NCBI GenBank assembly: GCA_038503075.1
Contig: JBCAML010000018.1
Location: 1,178,001-1,242,000 of the forward strand
DNA from: Gyromitra esculenta
Taxonomy: Eukaryota > Ascomycota > Pezizomycetes > Pezizales > Discinaceae
Length of the DNA: 64,000 nt
Direction: 5' to 3'
In this document: positions 1-11,822 of the stretch, in pieces
Layout: every line of letters begins with the position of its first letter
Position numbering within the stretch: the stretch's first letter is position 1
The notes under the pieces: model-generated
Told to the model about the DNA's origin: nothing
Seen by the model: the letters and a program-made list of their open reading frames with translations, nothing else
Databases searched by the model: none
Program-made: the position numbers and the translations under genes

Positions 1-3000
1 ACAGTTCCCCCCCGCTAGTGTTGACCGTTTCGATTATATGCCTTGGGCCTGGCTCCCTGCATTGATTATACACAGATTAGTACCTACGACCGGGGGTGCC
101 TGTCTGGTTCCCCCCCTCCAGCCCATGACTAAACGGCCCGGCAGTGGCCCAGAATAAGGTGTGGCATCTCTACTTTGTATGCACGATAAAGAACTGCGCC
201 GGGCCTGGGCGAACTATTAGGCCGCTGGGAATCAAGCTCATCTGGTGTAACAGCCACAGCAAAACATGCAAGTACCATAGCCCACAGCAAAAACATTTAA
301 GCCAGCCTATTGAATAAACCCGGATACCCAGCTGGATCTTAGATATTCGATTCGAAATACTGCGACATCAATATTTTAGATGTGGCATAGCTATGTCTCC
401 TAACCATTAGCCATCTTATAGATATCTGTCTGTCGAGTTGCATGGCTACCTCGCAAATATTAGCACACGCAGGTTGGCTATCGATCTGCACGCAATTACC
501 CTAGGATCGAGTTATCGTAACGAGATTTTTCGCTACCAAGAGATGTGGTACTGTTGGAGGCAGGAATTGGGCGGACATAGAGTACCATGCACCACAGTTA
601 ATTTGTTGGTGTTGACGGGATGCTATTGTATCTTTATTATTGCGAATCAAGTGATCATATACGATAACTAACCCCCCCTCTACCTCCCTAGAACTAATAC
701 TTTTCTCTCAACTATAACTTCACACCCGGTGAAGACATTACGTATACCATTCCCCTCCGATCGCAATGCGCAGGGGATGCTTGAACGCACGTCAATAGCT
801 CCTCGGATCAAAAATATCCCCTGTGCTAGAAAGCTCCATGACACGTCGCACAAGTTTGGAATTTTAGGTTAAACTCCGTTTCGGCCGGTAGCCGAACATG
901 GTTTGATCTAAATTAGGAGCCATGTACTCTAACCACTTAATAAAGATAGGGTTGCGATGTCTGTTGATAGGTTGGCCGCACGGCTAACCAAACACCCTAA
1001 TTCAACGTAGGGCAGGAATATTCACACACACACGTGAATAAGTAAGAGCCTTGCCTCCTCCCCCCTACCGCATCAACGAAATTGGGCGTTTTTTGCTGAA
1101 CTGCTAAGCTTTGAAGAAGATGCTAAATATGTCAAACCTCGATTAGGTTTAGAAGCAGAGGATCTCGCTGGAAGAAGGTAGAGGGTTTTATAACCCATTT
1201 GGGGGAGTCTTCTGTGGGTTGATGTGCTCCGCCACCCCTACTTGCATATAAGATAGGAGTTGGCTTTTTCTCAACCCGCGGAAACCAAGCATTATCAATC
1301 TTCCATCAAGAACCCAACCTTGACTCCTCTGGAGTATCTTACTATGGCCTTTTTCTTCTTTTCTTCTTATGGGGTGAGTTAACGTTGCGGCTGACTTATC
1401 TTGGCTAGCAAAACGTGTCGTTTATATGTAGTTACTTCACCGCATTTCTCACCGTGATTCTGTGCCACACCACGTGGAGCCAACAAGCCAAAGTGTGCTA
1501 GTGCTGAGCCGCATCTGGAGCAGTACAGCTCGGCCTCGATATCAAGGACCGATTACCATTAAAGATCAGCTAGAATTTCCCCCCCCCCGACCCTGGTTTT
1601 TAAAAGGAATTGGGTAGAAAGGAGGTCGATGACTGTAGTTGGTTTCAGCAGCTGAGAATACTCTACAAGGCTCTTACATAACGCCTAGGGCAATAAGCAC
1701 CGAGTGATGGCCTGTGGTTGTTCAGCTCCATATTCAGCCGCAATGTGCACTCGGATCGATACCTATTCAGCGCTTTGCACTCTCACGTAAACTTGTCAGC
1801 CAGACTTACTCCGCAGTTGGCCAAACTCATACATACCTGTTGATACTTGCAGAGCTTTCCCGGGGGGGGAGTATCGAGAGGTGCGAATAAAACCCACGAA
1901 CTCGGTCAGCTAGCTACACCTCATGCACACAGGATTACTTACATATGTAGTATCGATATATGTTCCATTACTCCTAAATGCACAATGGCGGCGAATGCTT
2001 GGATTTATTTCCTAGAAATTTTTAAAGAAAGTCTAGATCTATCAACGGTGTTGGCCGGAAGGCTTTTAGATTGTGGCGCAACTTAAGCTGGGCTCGGGAA
2101 ACTACGACCCGGTTTTGAGTAGTACATAGACGTACGAATGTGCTGATGGAGCAAATCGCCGGAAAAGGATGTCGAGTAACCGGCTACCACGGGGCGCGCA
2201 GTTTTAGGTACAATATGGTATTTGTAAGATACGTGTAGTATAAGTACAGCCTCTGGTAGAATTACTCTAGAATAGTAGCAACTCAGGATCCGAAGGGTTC
2301 ATCGGTCTTCTAGACTCATCGGAAGGATTTTGGCAGCGGTATTAGCTACTCTACCCTGCGTGGGGAGCCTGCTTACCCTCGTTTTTCTACAATAGTTCTA
2401 CCGCGGACTGTATATACCGTTAGGTCATTTTTTTTATCTAGTCATAGGTGCATGCAAATACATCTAATTCCCACTGCTTCATCTCCGAGCTTTTCAATAT
2501 CGCAACGTCCGTGCTCTTTCACCGTCAAAGCACGAGCGGTGAGGCAAGCTGAGGTTCATTTGGTGTTCGAGCAAGCTTCGTTATATCGCGAGATCTCACA
2601 CAGTTATCTTTTTCATGGAGAGGTAAGTGTAGCCATAACGTCAGTTATGTGCAAAGTGTGATCGGATTTCGAGGCTTGTGGCGGTACTTGAATGCAGTCG
2701 TACACTATAGCTATGGTATATTGATATTGCTACGTTGGTTTGCAATCAATCCAGAATCAAAGTTCCACCCTTCGCCTTCGTAATTGCGTATTGCTAGGTA
2801 CAGGCATTGTGTATAGGAGATATAAAGCGTCCATTTACGTAGAAGTACAACGGCCGTTATTCTACGATCTCTGAAGCAAAGAAGATTAGTCAATACATGT
2901 AGTTAAGCGGGGCCATTTACTAGAACAAAGGCCTTAGGGGATAGAGGGCTACGTACGTGCGCGTATAGTATATACAGCTACACCTTGCTACGCCGAATAC

Positions 3001-4818
3001 TAATAGTCTGGAGGATTTGGTACCTCCGGTATACTGCGGTACGGGATAGCATGATGTAGCCGTACTTAAGCTATTTGGCGCCAACAATAACGATGGGCCC
3101 ATCGTAACGCTAACCCGTTATGCAAAATTATCACTGAACTAGAGATTGGAACAGGCCGTTTTCGGATCCTAGGCCTATTAGAAGGCTTACCAAATCGTCC
3201 GACACACAAGGTGGCAGACAAAGTAGATATCCCCAGACAAGATTTGTCTGAGCGAAGGATCAAACCCTTCTTCTGATCTTTTTTTTAACTTCTTCCACCA
3301 GTCCAGCCACGAGACATGACCTCCCCAGAAAGGGTTCTCATGAACCCAGCAACTTCCGTGGGGGTCGCCTCAGTTCGCTCGTTCCGTAACGATGTCAATC
3401 TTCTAGGGTTTTTTTCTTTCATTATGAATTTAGATAATAACTATGCGGAATTTCTAGTGTCTCAAGGACCTGGACATCTGTGCTTCCGGGTCGTGAGCTA
3501 TTTTACAGAAGCGGCACAGCAGTGACCTGATTTTGCCACCCACTCGCCTCAAATTCAAATCTCGGGTTAACATAGAAGCGCATCGACAGTTGGCTTCACC
3601 AGCATACGGGAAATACCTAATAAGCCTTCAGTCATGCTTCACGGTTAGTAGGATCTCTACACTATTTCTAAAAAAAACTGTGTCCCCAGAACCTCGTAAA
3701 GATCTGGCCAAAGCACTTAAGAAACTGACACACGAATGAAGCTACATACAAGTAGAGTACAGCTGCACTTTGGTATATGCCAAAGGTATTGGATATTTCA
3801 TATGGAATAGCAAGGGATTTCAAGGAACTCGGGATAACAAATCTACCTTTGCAGCTCCGGTAGAAAAATAATCCGGCCAAAGGATCTTGTACAAGAAAGC
3901 AAGGGGTTCGGTATGCTACGGTAGTACATGCACAGCAAGACTCGAATATATGTAGAAACCAGACCAATGACTATTTCTTCCCCCGGGCCCGCCGGTTGGA
4001 ATTGGGCTCTCCACATTAAAAACCTCCTCTACATCGCACTGCTAAAGTATCAAGACAATCTGTGACGCTTATCCGACAACTAGATTGAGTGGCTGGGGTT
4101 TACTGCCCTGGCCAGCCTCAGAGAAGTCTAGAGCAATCATCTCACTTACATATATATGTCACACAGTTAGGACATATTCAGCGTGAGCTGCAGAGGCAGG
4201 CTGGGTTTGCTCGGCTGGCTATTTGCTGAATTGATTCATCATATATCACTCGATTTGGCCTTGAAATCCACGTCATCTATTTATTTCTCCAGAAGCAAGT
4301 AATCAAAATTCCAGAGTAAAAAAATAGATCCGAAGCATGCTATAGGTACAGTTGTGTAAGAAAAAATCTCGACACCCCAGCCGCTGTCTCGTTAGTGAGG
4401 TGGATGCCAACATTTTTCTTACACGGCTGCACTTTTTTATCTTCCCTCTAGATTATTTCTTGGGATTTTCTCTTGTTGAGACACGCCCTCTGGATAGGTC
4501 TGATTAATATCTTTCTCTCAGTGGTCGAGACGTTACCCACCCTAGCGCTCAATGAGTAGGAGTTCTATAATGATGTAACCATATGATTCAATGTGTGGAA
4601 GGCCTAAGCCATATGATAGTAGAACGCCTACCCTGAATCTGATCGATCTCTTTTTGATAAGGAAGAGTGTCGACAGAGGAGATAGGGATTTATTAGGGCT
4701 CTAAAATATCCCTGAGAAAGTAGTGGTTTATCGGTATCCCATCATATCTTTTGATTCCGAGATTTAAATAATCTATCTCCTAACAAGTATCGTCCATCCT
4801 GTCATGCAAATTCACGTA
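1..4818. other. Gene-poor intergenic DNA
   Basis: No gene could be supported here. The longest open frames are under 100 codons, show no recognisable motif and are not joined by plausible splice sites. The stretch holds homopolymer tracts (a C run near 1580-1587), short AT-rich patches and one TACATGTA palindrome at 2894-2901. It could be decayed transposon sequence, but no terminal repeat or coding relic was recognised. Confidence 0.5.
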
Positions 4819-6204
4819 CTACAGGGTCCCCGCAACAAGTATCTCCACATCCCTCCGAAATACGTCTACAAATGTTTCCATAAGCTCTATTTCTACCACT
4901 CCCTCTTGGTAGCATACACATATACTCATATCCCCCCCTTTCACCGAAATTACACTGAACTCAACTCCACACCCCGGTACACTTGCGCTTTGTGAGAATA
5001 TCATTCTACCGGGAATATTCCATCCGTTCTTCCCGGGGAGGCCCTTAAAAACGCCTAAGTTCGAAATTCCAAAAGAGTCGTCTCGCAGAGTTCCAATCTT
5101 TGACTTCAAAAAAGATGCGTAGTCCGTTACATATTTCAGCAACCCTGTATTGGTGTCTTGTGTTCCAGCTTTAATTCGTTCTTCGAGATGGGCTCTGTAA
5201 GATCGTGCGAGCTCCCATGTGGACAAATTGGTAAGATCTGTGCGTGTTTGATTGATACCCGTAGAAGACACAAACACACCCATGGTCTCGTCCGTCACAT
5301 AGTCTGGCATGAACCGACGCAGGTTTATAGCAACCGCGGAAGTAATTTCTGTCACAGGGTTCTCTGAACCTGCCGGGAGAATGGAGAAAAAAGATTTCGC
5401 GATGAGGACTTGCAAGAGTGCCGTGATTGTAGTTTTCTCTGTTCTACAGGCGGATAGGAGGGTCTGCACTGTTTTGGCGGGGAAGACGAGAGTTTGGATG
5501 GACGTCTTCAGACCATTAGAAGATAGTTGAATTGGGGCACCACACCAAATGTTGGGTGGATGTGAAGCCGGGAACCATAAACGAGTCCAGAGCTGGCTGA
5601 TAAGAAACCTATAGGAGGTGGACATTGGTACAATGTCTTCTAATGCGCTAAGGAGTGGAATAGCTGGCGGCTTGATGATGTTGTTTATCTCCTCGTTTTG
5701 CCCCGAGGGACGGGAGCTATCAAGAGCTTTTAGAAAGGAAATATGGAACGCCTCTCCACTCCCCCCATCACCGATCCCGTGATGGAATATAAACACTACA
5801 TCTACCCCACGCATCTCATCGTGCTTTTTCGGTTCAACTACCAAAATCCTCCAAAGTGGTAGCCTACCAAGCTCTTGAAAGGGCGTTCTATGTTGTGTAG
5901 AGAGGATCTGGTCAATTTCTCGCTGCTCTTCATCATCCGAGTCTCCAGAGAGTTGTACGAATGATGTAACTTCGTCGAGATTAATCTCCTTTAGGCGTGC
6001 AAAGTATGGTTTGGCTGTGTCTTCGTCTAGAACTGTGAGCCCGAGGGAAGCATGCGTTGAGATGAGAGATTCTAGCGTGCGGAAGAGGACTGCGCGTGTG
6101 AGGCTTTGTCCATTTGTGCTCACATATCGTGCAGTCATGCCAACATTAACATAGAAACCTAGGTTATGGCGGTGCGTAGACCACCTCTCAAGACACCCTA
6201 TCAT
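4819..6204 (-). CDS. Alcohol acetyltransferase / condensation-domain acyltransferase
   Basis: Single-exon gene of 461 residues. The family (AATase, related to the HxxxD condensation superfamily) transfers an acetyl group from acetyl-CoA to alcohols, giving volatile esters, or to other small acceptors. The N-terminus reads LERWSTHRHNLGFYVNVG (residues 4-21), the usual opening of fungal family members, so the ATG at 6204 gives an essentially complete protein. The catalytic HHxxxDG motif is intact as HHGIGDG at residues 141-147. An acidic loop (SGDSDDEEQRE) lies at about 86-96. No signal peptide or membrane segment is evident. It is divergently arranged with the RNase H-like gene starting about 600 bp away. 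The true acceptor is unknown; many fungal homologues are simply annotated as AATase-like. Confidence 0.85.
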   Translation of the reverse strand: MIGCLERWSTHRHNLGFYVNVGMTARYVSTNGQSLTRAVLFRTLESLISTHASLGLTVLDEDTAKPYFARLKEINLDEVTSFVQLSGDSDDEEQREIDQILSTQHRTPFQELGRLPLWRILVVEPKKHDEMRGVDVVFIFHHGIGDGGSGEAFHISFLKALDSSRPSGQNEEINNIIKPPAIPLLSALEDIVPMSTSYRFLISQLWTRLWFPASHPPNIWCGAPIQLSSNGLKTSIQTLVFPAKTVQTLLSACRTEKTTITALLQVLIAKSFFSILPAGSENPVTEITSAVAINLRRFMPDYVTDETMGVFVSSTGINQTRTDLTNLSTWELARSYRAHLEERIKAGTQDTNTGLLKYVTDYASFLKSKIGTLRDDSFGISNLGVFKGLPGKNGWNIPGRMIFSQSASVPGCGVEFSVISVKGGDMSICVCYQEGVVEIELMETFVDVFRRDVEILVAGTL

Positions 6205-6809
6205 GTGTTAACATTTTGCTTTCAATTACTGATGGAGAATGAAGTGTCGCGCACCCGCAGGACGAAGATTTTCCGCGATATTCGCCATGATAACAATATT
6301 TCAAATATCAGGGTGGTTATGTTGGTATCTGATGAGAGGTAAGATGCTCGTGAGCTGTGACTCCTTTTCCACGAGTTAAGACAACTGGCCCATCTGAAGA
6401 TCCCTGGCTACATGGATATGCGGAAGATCTAGTTCCCGGAGTCTTTGTAACGTACATAGATTATCACTCGCGCTAATCGATGGAGGCTGGAGAGCCTCAC
6501 TCCTGGCAATAACGCTATCACGTGCGAATCGCAGTTCTCAACTTCAACCACCAGTTTCAGTATCAAGTGCCGATATGCAGCGCTCAATATTTATTGGGCC
6601 AGCCACGAAGCTACTTCTCTTCGGCAAAGCTTCTTTTCCACTTCCTGTACTGAGATTTGGGCCTTCGATTAGATTAACCTTGCGTGAAAAATCGAATTGG
6701 CTTGTAATGTCCCGGCCATTTTGAATGAAAAGAGATTCCAATCCTTAAATCAAAACAAAGCTGACTAGTACAGAAAGGCAAAGATACTCGCCCGCCAATA
6801 CCCCCAGGA
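6205..6809. other. Divergent intergenic region, acyltransferase / RNase H-like gene
   Basis: About 600 bp between divergently transcribed genes, presumably holding both promoters. No convincing TATA box was picked out. A short open frame runs from an ATG near 6571 on the plus strand, but no splice donor in it joins in phase to the downstream RNase H-like frame. Confidence 0.4.
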
Positions 6810-7508
6810 GTGCACGAAAATGGCATCCCTAACACCGATGAACTATTTAGCGTATTTACCATAGCATCAAGAATAGCTCTCCCTCACCGCCGGTTCGCTC
6901 CTCCAACCCCCAGAACGAAACCCCTCGACATATTCTACCATGCAATCACTCGAAATAAAAATCCTCCCATAACACGCCTCGTTAATAAGACCGATCCCTT
7001 ACAAATCCTCATATTCTGCAATGGCATTCACCGCAAACATCCCAACCCTGGCGGCCTCGGCATCTACTTTAGTTTTAGAGACAACTTCTCTGCATCGCTA
7101 GCCGCATCTGAGGATGGTCTAGGGTACACCTATAATAGTGCAAATATCCAAGCGGTGATTACTGCGCTCCGGCTTCGAGATTGGGGCGCAGAAGGGTTCA
7201 CAAAGGTTGTGGTGGCTTGCAATGTGCCGTATATCACTGACGGCGTGAGCGGGAAGGCTGTCAAGTGGGAGCAGCAAGGATGGGTGTCGATGAATGACGT
7301 GCCGATTTCGAATAGAGAATTTTGGATAGACCTCTTGTCTGCGATCGAGAAGCTGGAAAAGAGCGGCGTGAATGTGCAATTTTGGACGATACAGAAGGCG
7401 GATAATCTCGCAGTCGAGCTTTCAGAGATTGGGATGGAGCCGGTAATTCCCTCACCTGGCCTAGGCTCTAGAATGAGGATGCTGACTGGAGAAGGAGCTC
7501 GGAGTTGA
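6810..7508 (+). pseudogene. RNase H-fold protein with lost catalytic residues and no ATG
   Basis: Open frame of about 232 codons matching an ascomycete RNase H-like family. The N-terminal signature RRFAPPTPRT...PLDI, then NPPITRLVN, is followed by the RNase H fold: first strand ILIFCNGIHRKHPNPGGLGI, helix SANIQAVITALRLRDWG, then VVVACNVPYITDG and C-terminal KADNLAVELS. The usual acidic residues are gone: the first D (TDG) is N in CNG, the helix E (RAEL) is missing in NIQA, and the TDS-type D is replaced in CNVPY. Only the last D (KADNLA) survives. The frame opens at GTG 6810 and has no in-frame ATG between the stop at 6762 and MNDVP (codon starting at 7289). Either an upstream exon was missed or the ATG was lost. 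The otherwise open frame suggests recent decay or a catalytically inactive, still-used protein. Confidence 0.6.
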
Positions 7509-8098
7509 GGAAAAATCAGCCTTGGAAAAGGAAAAAAAGTCTAGGCGCCAAACAGTGGGGTATTTACTCTTTGGGGGGGCAGGGCTTATAGCAGGTTTGA
7601 TTGCTCTTAAGTTCGGATACTAGCTCCAAGTGTGATGGGATTAGCCTCTTGTGCTAGTATGTATTAATTCAAATATATATAAGGTAAAAAAAGGAAGCCT
7701 ATAATAAATGCTAATCTCGTTGTTTGCGAGATGGTGGGGATCAAAATAGCTAGCCAATCGCAAATAAATTATCGCTATGTCTGGGCTGATTCCCGTGGGA
7801 TTGATTGTTTTGTTTTGTGTTTTGTTTGTTTTTGTTAAAATCTGGGAAAAGAAAGCGTGGGCTTTGGACTATGTGGCCAGGAGGATGGGATATGAGGAAG
7901 GAGATGATATCATCGGATTATGGTATTTTCACGCATTGTCATAGCTTTAGTGCTAGTTACAATCAGTGAGTTAAACAAAAACTAAAAAAAGATTCCCGTG
8001 GGAAGGTTTTTTCAGAAGATAAATCACGTCATATCAGCTGATTCCCTAACTATTTGGCCGCCAAGGCTTCCTAGAGGATGAGTGATTTGTAGTGACTA
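7509..8098. other. Intergenic, 3' of RNase H-like gene
   Basis: AT-rich sequence with T-rich tracts around 7808-7840 (repeated GTTTTGT-type blocks). No gene seen. Confidence 0.4.
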
Positions 8099-8271
8099 CA
8101 GTAGACTCTCGATATAAGCATACGCTCGGGACCAAAAAATGTATGCCTATATCGAGGTTATGCTTAGATCGAGGTAGACTTTATATGTGCGAGTGAAAAC
8201 GGGACTGCCGAGCTAGATGCCTATAGCACGAATATGCTTATATAGAGTATGCTTATATCGAGAGTCTACTG
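8099..8271. mobile_element. 173-bp MITE with perfect 25-bp terminal inverted repeats
   Basis: The left end (8099-8123, beginning CAGTAGACTCTCGATATAAG) and the right end (8247-8271) are exact reverse complements over 25 bp. The element is bounded on both sides by TA (8097-8098 and 8272-8273), as expected for a Tc1/mariner/pogo-type target-site duplication. Internal blocks near 8140-8175 (GTATGCCTATATCGAGG and a TATGCTTAGATCGAGG-like copy) are degenerate versions of the terminal repeat. There is no coding capacity, so it is a non-autonomous element that would need a transposase from elsewhere. Perfect termini imply a recent insertion. Confidence 0.9.
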
Positions 8272-8273
8272 TA

Positions 8274-9001
8274 CCCCAAACTCTTCACGGATTTGTGTGT
8301 GGGGTCACGGAAAAGGTTTGGAAATTTGACTAATTAGAATTATATGTAGACTAGTCAATCTAATGACATATTCTGCGAAACTCGTAGTTGTAGGTTAGTG
8401 TGGCTCATGAGGTACAGCTGCTCGAGGCTTCGACTTAGGGCATATTTTGCTGCTCGCCTCGAAATCTAGGATAGTATAAAAAATGTAAGGTTTCCTCTAG
8501 ATGATCGCGAGTCTGCATTTTCAGTAGGCCGTTTAGAAGATTTATAGATATTCTTCACCTTTTTACCCTACGACTTCAATTATTTAGATATCTATAGGTT
8601 TAGGGCTAGGGGGTACTTAGCAGGGAATCACAAAATTAAAAGTCGCTAGGAAACAGTACCCTGTTGATTACATCTTCCTTTCGCTTCTTCGCCTCCTGTG
8701 GGCGGGTATTTTCGGGACTGAGATATGGATCACTTAGTGAAGAATCATTTAGGGGGTCGTTTAACGGAGGGTTACATAGGGGGTTGTGCATTAGAGAGTC
8801 GTCTATGAAGGAGTATTCATTTAGAGTGCTACATGTACCTCTTTGGACATACATGCAGGCATACCGTGGTAAAACAGTCCTATGACACGTAACCAAGGCT
8901 AGGAATCAACGTTAATAGATGCACCGCTGCTCTCAGTCAAACTTTAGCATCCATCCCATCCATACTCCAATCTATTGTTTACTCTGGAGGATCGAGAAAT
9001 A
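8274..9001. other. Intergenic with imperfect short repeats
   Basis: No gene supported. Around 8690-8830 the plus strand shows imperfect short repeats of GGGGGTCGTTTA / GGAGGGTTACATA / GGGGGTTGTGCATTA type. On the minus strand they give a repetitive NDPL / NDSSL / SDPYL-like open frame with no recognisable domain. A TACATGTA palindrome is at 8831-8838. Confidence 0.35.
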
Positions 9002-10127
9002 ATGGCTGAGACAGTAGCCCTTGCTGGAAGTATTATCGCTGCAATACAACTTACGGGAACCGTGACGGCTTTTAGCTACGAGCATCTTTCAAAAATAAGA
9101 TGAGCACCTAAGGGTCTTCGAGAACTTGTAAGCAGGCTTGGCCCCGTCAGCAAAGTTCTTATCGGATTGCAGGATTTGGTCGACAAACCCGCGGGGCCTA
9201 GGCAGCAGCGGTCGACGGCACTACAGATGTTAAATTTGGAGGATGTGCCGTTGAAGGGAGTTTCAGCGGAACTGGAAATACTCATGGGGAAACTAGAACC
9301 GAAGAAAGGGTTTAGGGGGTAATAGGGGCCTTTAAAAGAAACGGAAGCTATGCAACATATCACATAAATTGAAAAGCGCAAGACCGTTTTTATCATTGCT
9401 CTGGCCATAGGTCAAATGTGAGAGAATATCTAGGTGTTTAATAGAGGCTACCGTTGTGACTTGCTGACTCGAATACAAGGTCTTTTTCGAAGACTATTGA
9501 TGAGAGTCTCCACGATACAAAGCATGCCATTTACGAAACCTAGTCACCACACCAGAACACAAATTTGAGTGTTCAGGATATTCCAAGACTTGCCCAGGAC
9601 TCGAACCTAACTATTCGGGGTACAGAAAAGCTACGACAAAATACTAATTTAACCCTACAAGATCTCAAAAGACTTTCCCAAAGGACCAGCATTAGCACAA
9701 GTAATATCGAGAATTTTGTCTAAAAGGCTGACACTACTACCCAAGATATCCTAGAATTTGTGCAAAAAAATTGGCCTAGCCTTACACGATCTCAAGAAAT
9801 TTTCCGAAGGCACAAACTTAACGAAAAACGATATCGAGTGGCTTGTTCAGAAGTGTAATCCAACTGTCCGTAACATCTAAGAACTTGTTCAAAAGAACGA
9901 ACCTTGCTCTTCACAGCATTGAAACGCTTGCCTCGAATACAAATCTAACCACGAGCAATATCGAGAAAGTGGTTCATAAAGCCCACTCTACCATGGAGGA
10001 TATTCAAAAACTCTCACAAGACACGAATTTTAGAATTCAAGGTATCTCTATGATAAGACTCAATTGGAACTTATGGACTATGCTTCGGGATCTGAGTGGT
10101 GTGATGAACTATTTTGTGCCTCGTTGA
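9002..10127 (+). pseudogene. Relic of fungal NLR/STAND receptor N-terminal domain
   Basis: The frame opens ATG at 9002 with MAETVALAGSIIAAIQLTGT, the usual opening of the fungal N-terminal domain found in NACHT/ankyrin STAND proteins. It meets TGA at 9101, then continues in the same frame with APKGLRELVSRLGPVSKVL, LQMLNLEDVPLKGV and LEILMGKLEPKKGF. More in-frame stops follow (TAA/TAG near 9323, TAA near 9365), with PLKETEAMQ and IEKRKTVFIIALA between them. From about 9545 a 14-residue repeat appears (TNLSVQDIPRLAQD, SNLTIRGTEKLRQN, TNLTLQDLKRLSQR, and so on), continuing with frameshifts to about 10127 (NTNLTTSNIEKVVHK, HSTMEDIQKLSQD). Several stops could come from C-to-T change (CGA to TGA, CAA to TAA). 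No nucleotide-binding or ankyrin part remains. In the family this domain precedes the NTPase of receptors used in non-self recognition. Confidence 0.65.
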
Positions 10128-10259
10128 CCTGGAGCAGGTTCTCACTTGTTCACGTCCATACTGACTACGGTAGATATTCAGAATAACACAGTCCAGAATA
10201 ATACACAAGAAGGTAGCTACACTTTAAAGTGCTGTGTACGAAGTCGACAATTCAAGTAG

Positions 10260-10433
10260 GTACTCGGGTCAGGGGTGAAGTATTAGGACTTACTAGGGTG
10301 TCACGGATCTGAGCGGTCACAGTATCACTCTGTTGTTTTCACCGTGCCCTACTGCATTTCGTAATATTTCGCTACGTCACGGCGTTGTTCTCCCTTTCCA
10401 GGTGTCCCAATACTTCACCCCTGACCCGAGTAC
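10260..10433. mobile_element. 174-bp MITE, copy A
   Basis: Perfect 25-bp inverted ends: 10260-10284 (GTACTCGGGTCAGGGGTGAA...) and 10409-10433. A related copy lies at about 57102-57273 with the same internal order (blocks GGACTTACTAGGGTGTCAC, then TTTCGCAATATTTCGCTACGT-like, then GGTGTCCCA). If the target site is TA, the element proper starts CTCGGGTCAGG, one TA inside the GTAC ends. No coding capacity. It sits just downstream of the broken STAND-like gene. Confidence 0.85.
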
Positions 10434-11822
10434 TTTAGAATGCAACACTCTTTGTTGGAGAAGCTTCCTAATACGGGGTGCCTCCACGGGTGTGGCTTCG
10501 GAGTCGAAAATGATTGAGAGACAGGTACCCGAGCACACGGGCACTCGAGCGCCCGAGAGAGAGAGCTATTTAGATAGTGGCCGTATGCCCACCTCAAGTA
10601 AACATAAGCAATTAAGCAATCGAGTCCTCTATTCCTCCCTACGCGCCCCAATATCACAACACTCTTTGTTGGATATATGGTATATATCCATAGGCTTCCT
10701 AGTGTCTCATATGGTACGTCACTACTCGGGATACCGAAGACGTTCGGTATAGTCTATACTGCTAAAGGGGGTTGCTCGGGCCGATCTATTCGGCGCCCAA
10801 AAAGCCCCCATAAACCTGTTTATATATGACTCCATAGGGAGTATATATATGGAGCTCTTCTCCCGTTCGTCTATTCTGTTTCCTCTTCTCCCGTTCACTG
10901 GACAGTCAATATATCAGATCTATTCATTATTTCAACACTCTTGGTGTAACTTTGTGCGAGTGATATACTATGATTTTGGGAAATGAAATACCCATGTCTT
11001 TTTATTTATCCCGTAAGCCATATTTAATACGAGCAAAACTATGGTAGGAAATATGATAGTCGTAACAAAAATCATGGATGCGGATGCAGTTTTCTAAGAA
11101 GCCAACAAGGATTTTCACTAGCGGCCAAACCCTAGATACATGTAGCTACAGTTCAGTCACCTCAAAAACCGCAGGGACTTATTAGACACAACTACATGTA
11201 TACTAACTTAAAGCCTCGGCCATGCATATGTGGTGGGGGAAAAAAAAAGTAATGAGTATATCGCTATAAACATCTGTAGCTAACGCTCACCGACCCAACA
11301 AAAACCTCGCAAGGCTGCCCGTCGCATCTAGCTTATAAGTCCTCAAATCCACCCGGAAGCAAAGGCGGTTTAATTGAGATTGAACACTCATATCAACTTC
11401 GTCAATAGACGTTATTCCACACTATATAGTTCAATTGTCAGAGATATACATTCCCGCTCGATCTTTCTATACCCTAAACCATTTTCCTCCCCCCATATTA
11501 CACATACCCCCCAAAAAAAACCAGAGAAAAAAGAAAACCAAAGTTTTATCTATCTTACAACCCTAAAAAACGGTGTGAAAAAGTGAAAAGGAAGGAAAAA
11601 AGGTAGTGTAAAGGTATGGCATAAAAGAGTAGAAAGGATTGACGATCAAGCATCAGGAGGAACAATATACTTACACCTCTCCCCCGTCGTCACACCCTTC
11701 AAAAAAAAAAATAGAAGAAAAAATCAAACCATCTCAGGACCCAAAGTGAAGAAAAAAGAAAAGCGCGCTATGCATAACATATAATGACCCCAGCGCCCCC
11801 GTCCCTTATAAATCAGCAACAA
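10434..11822. other. Intergenic, AT-rich
   Basis: No gene recognised. Contains two TACATGTA palindromes (11137-11144, 11193-11200) and A-rich runs near 11515-11600 and 11701-11710, close to the 3' end of CDC45. Confidence 0.4.

Noticed and set aside
9580..9620. GGTTCGAGTCC-like B box on the minus strand (possible tRNA)
   Set aside because: No A box or acceptor stem at the right spacing; the sequence is part of the 42-nt repeat in the STAND relic.
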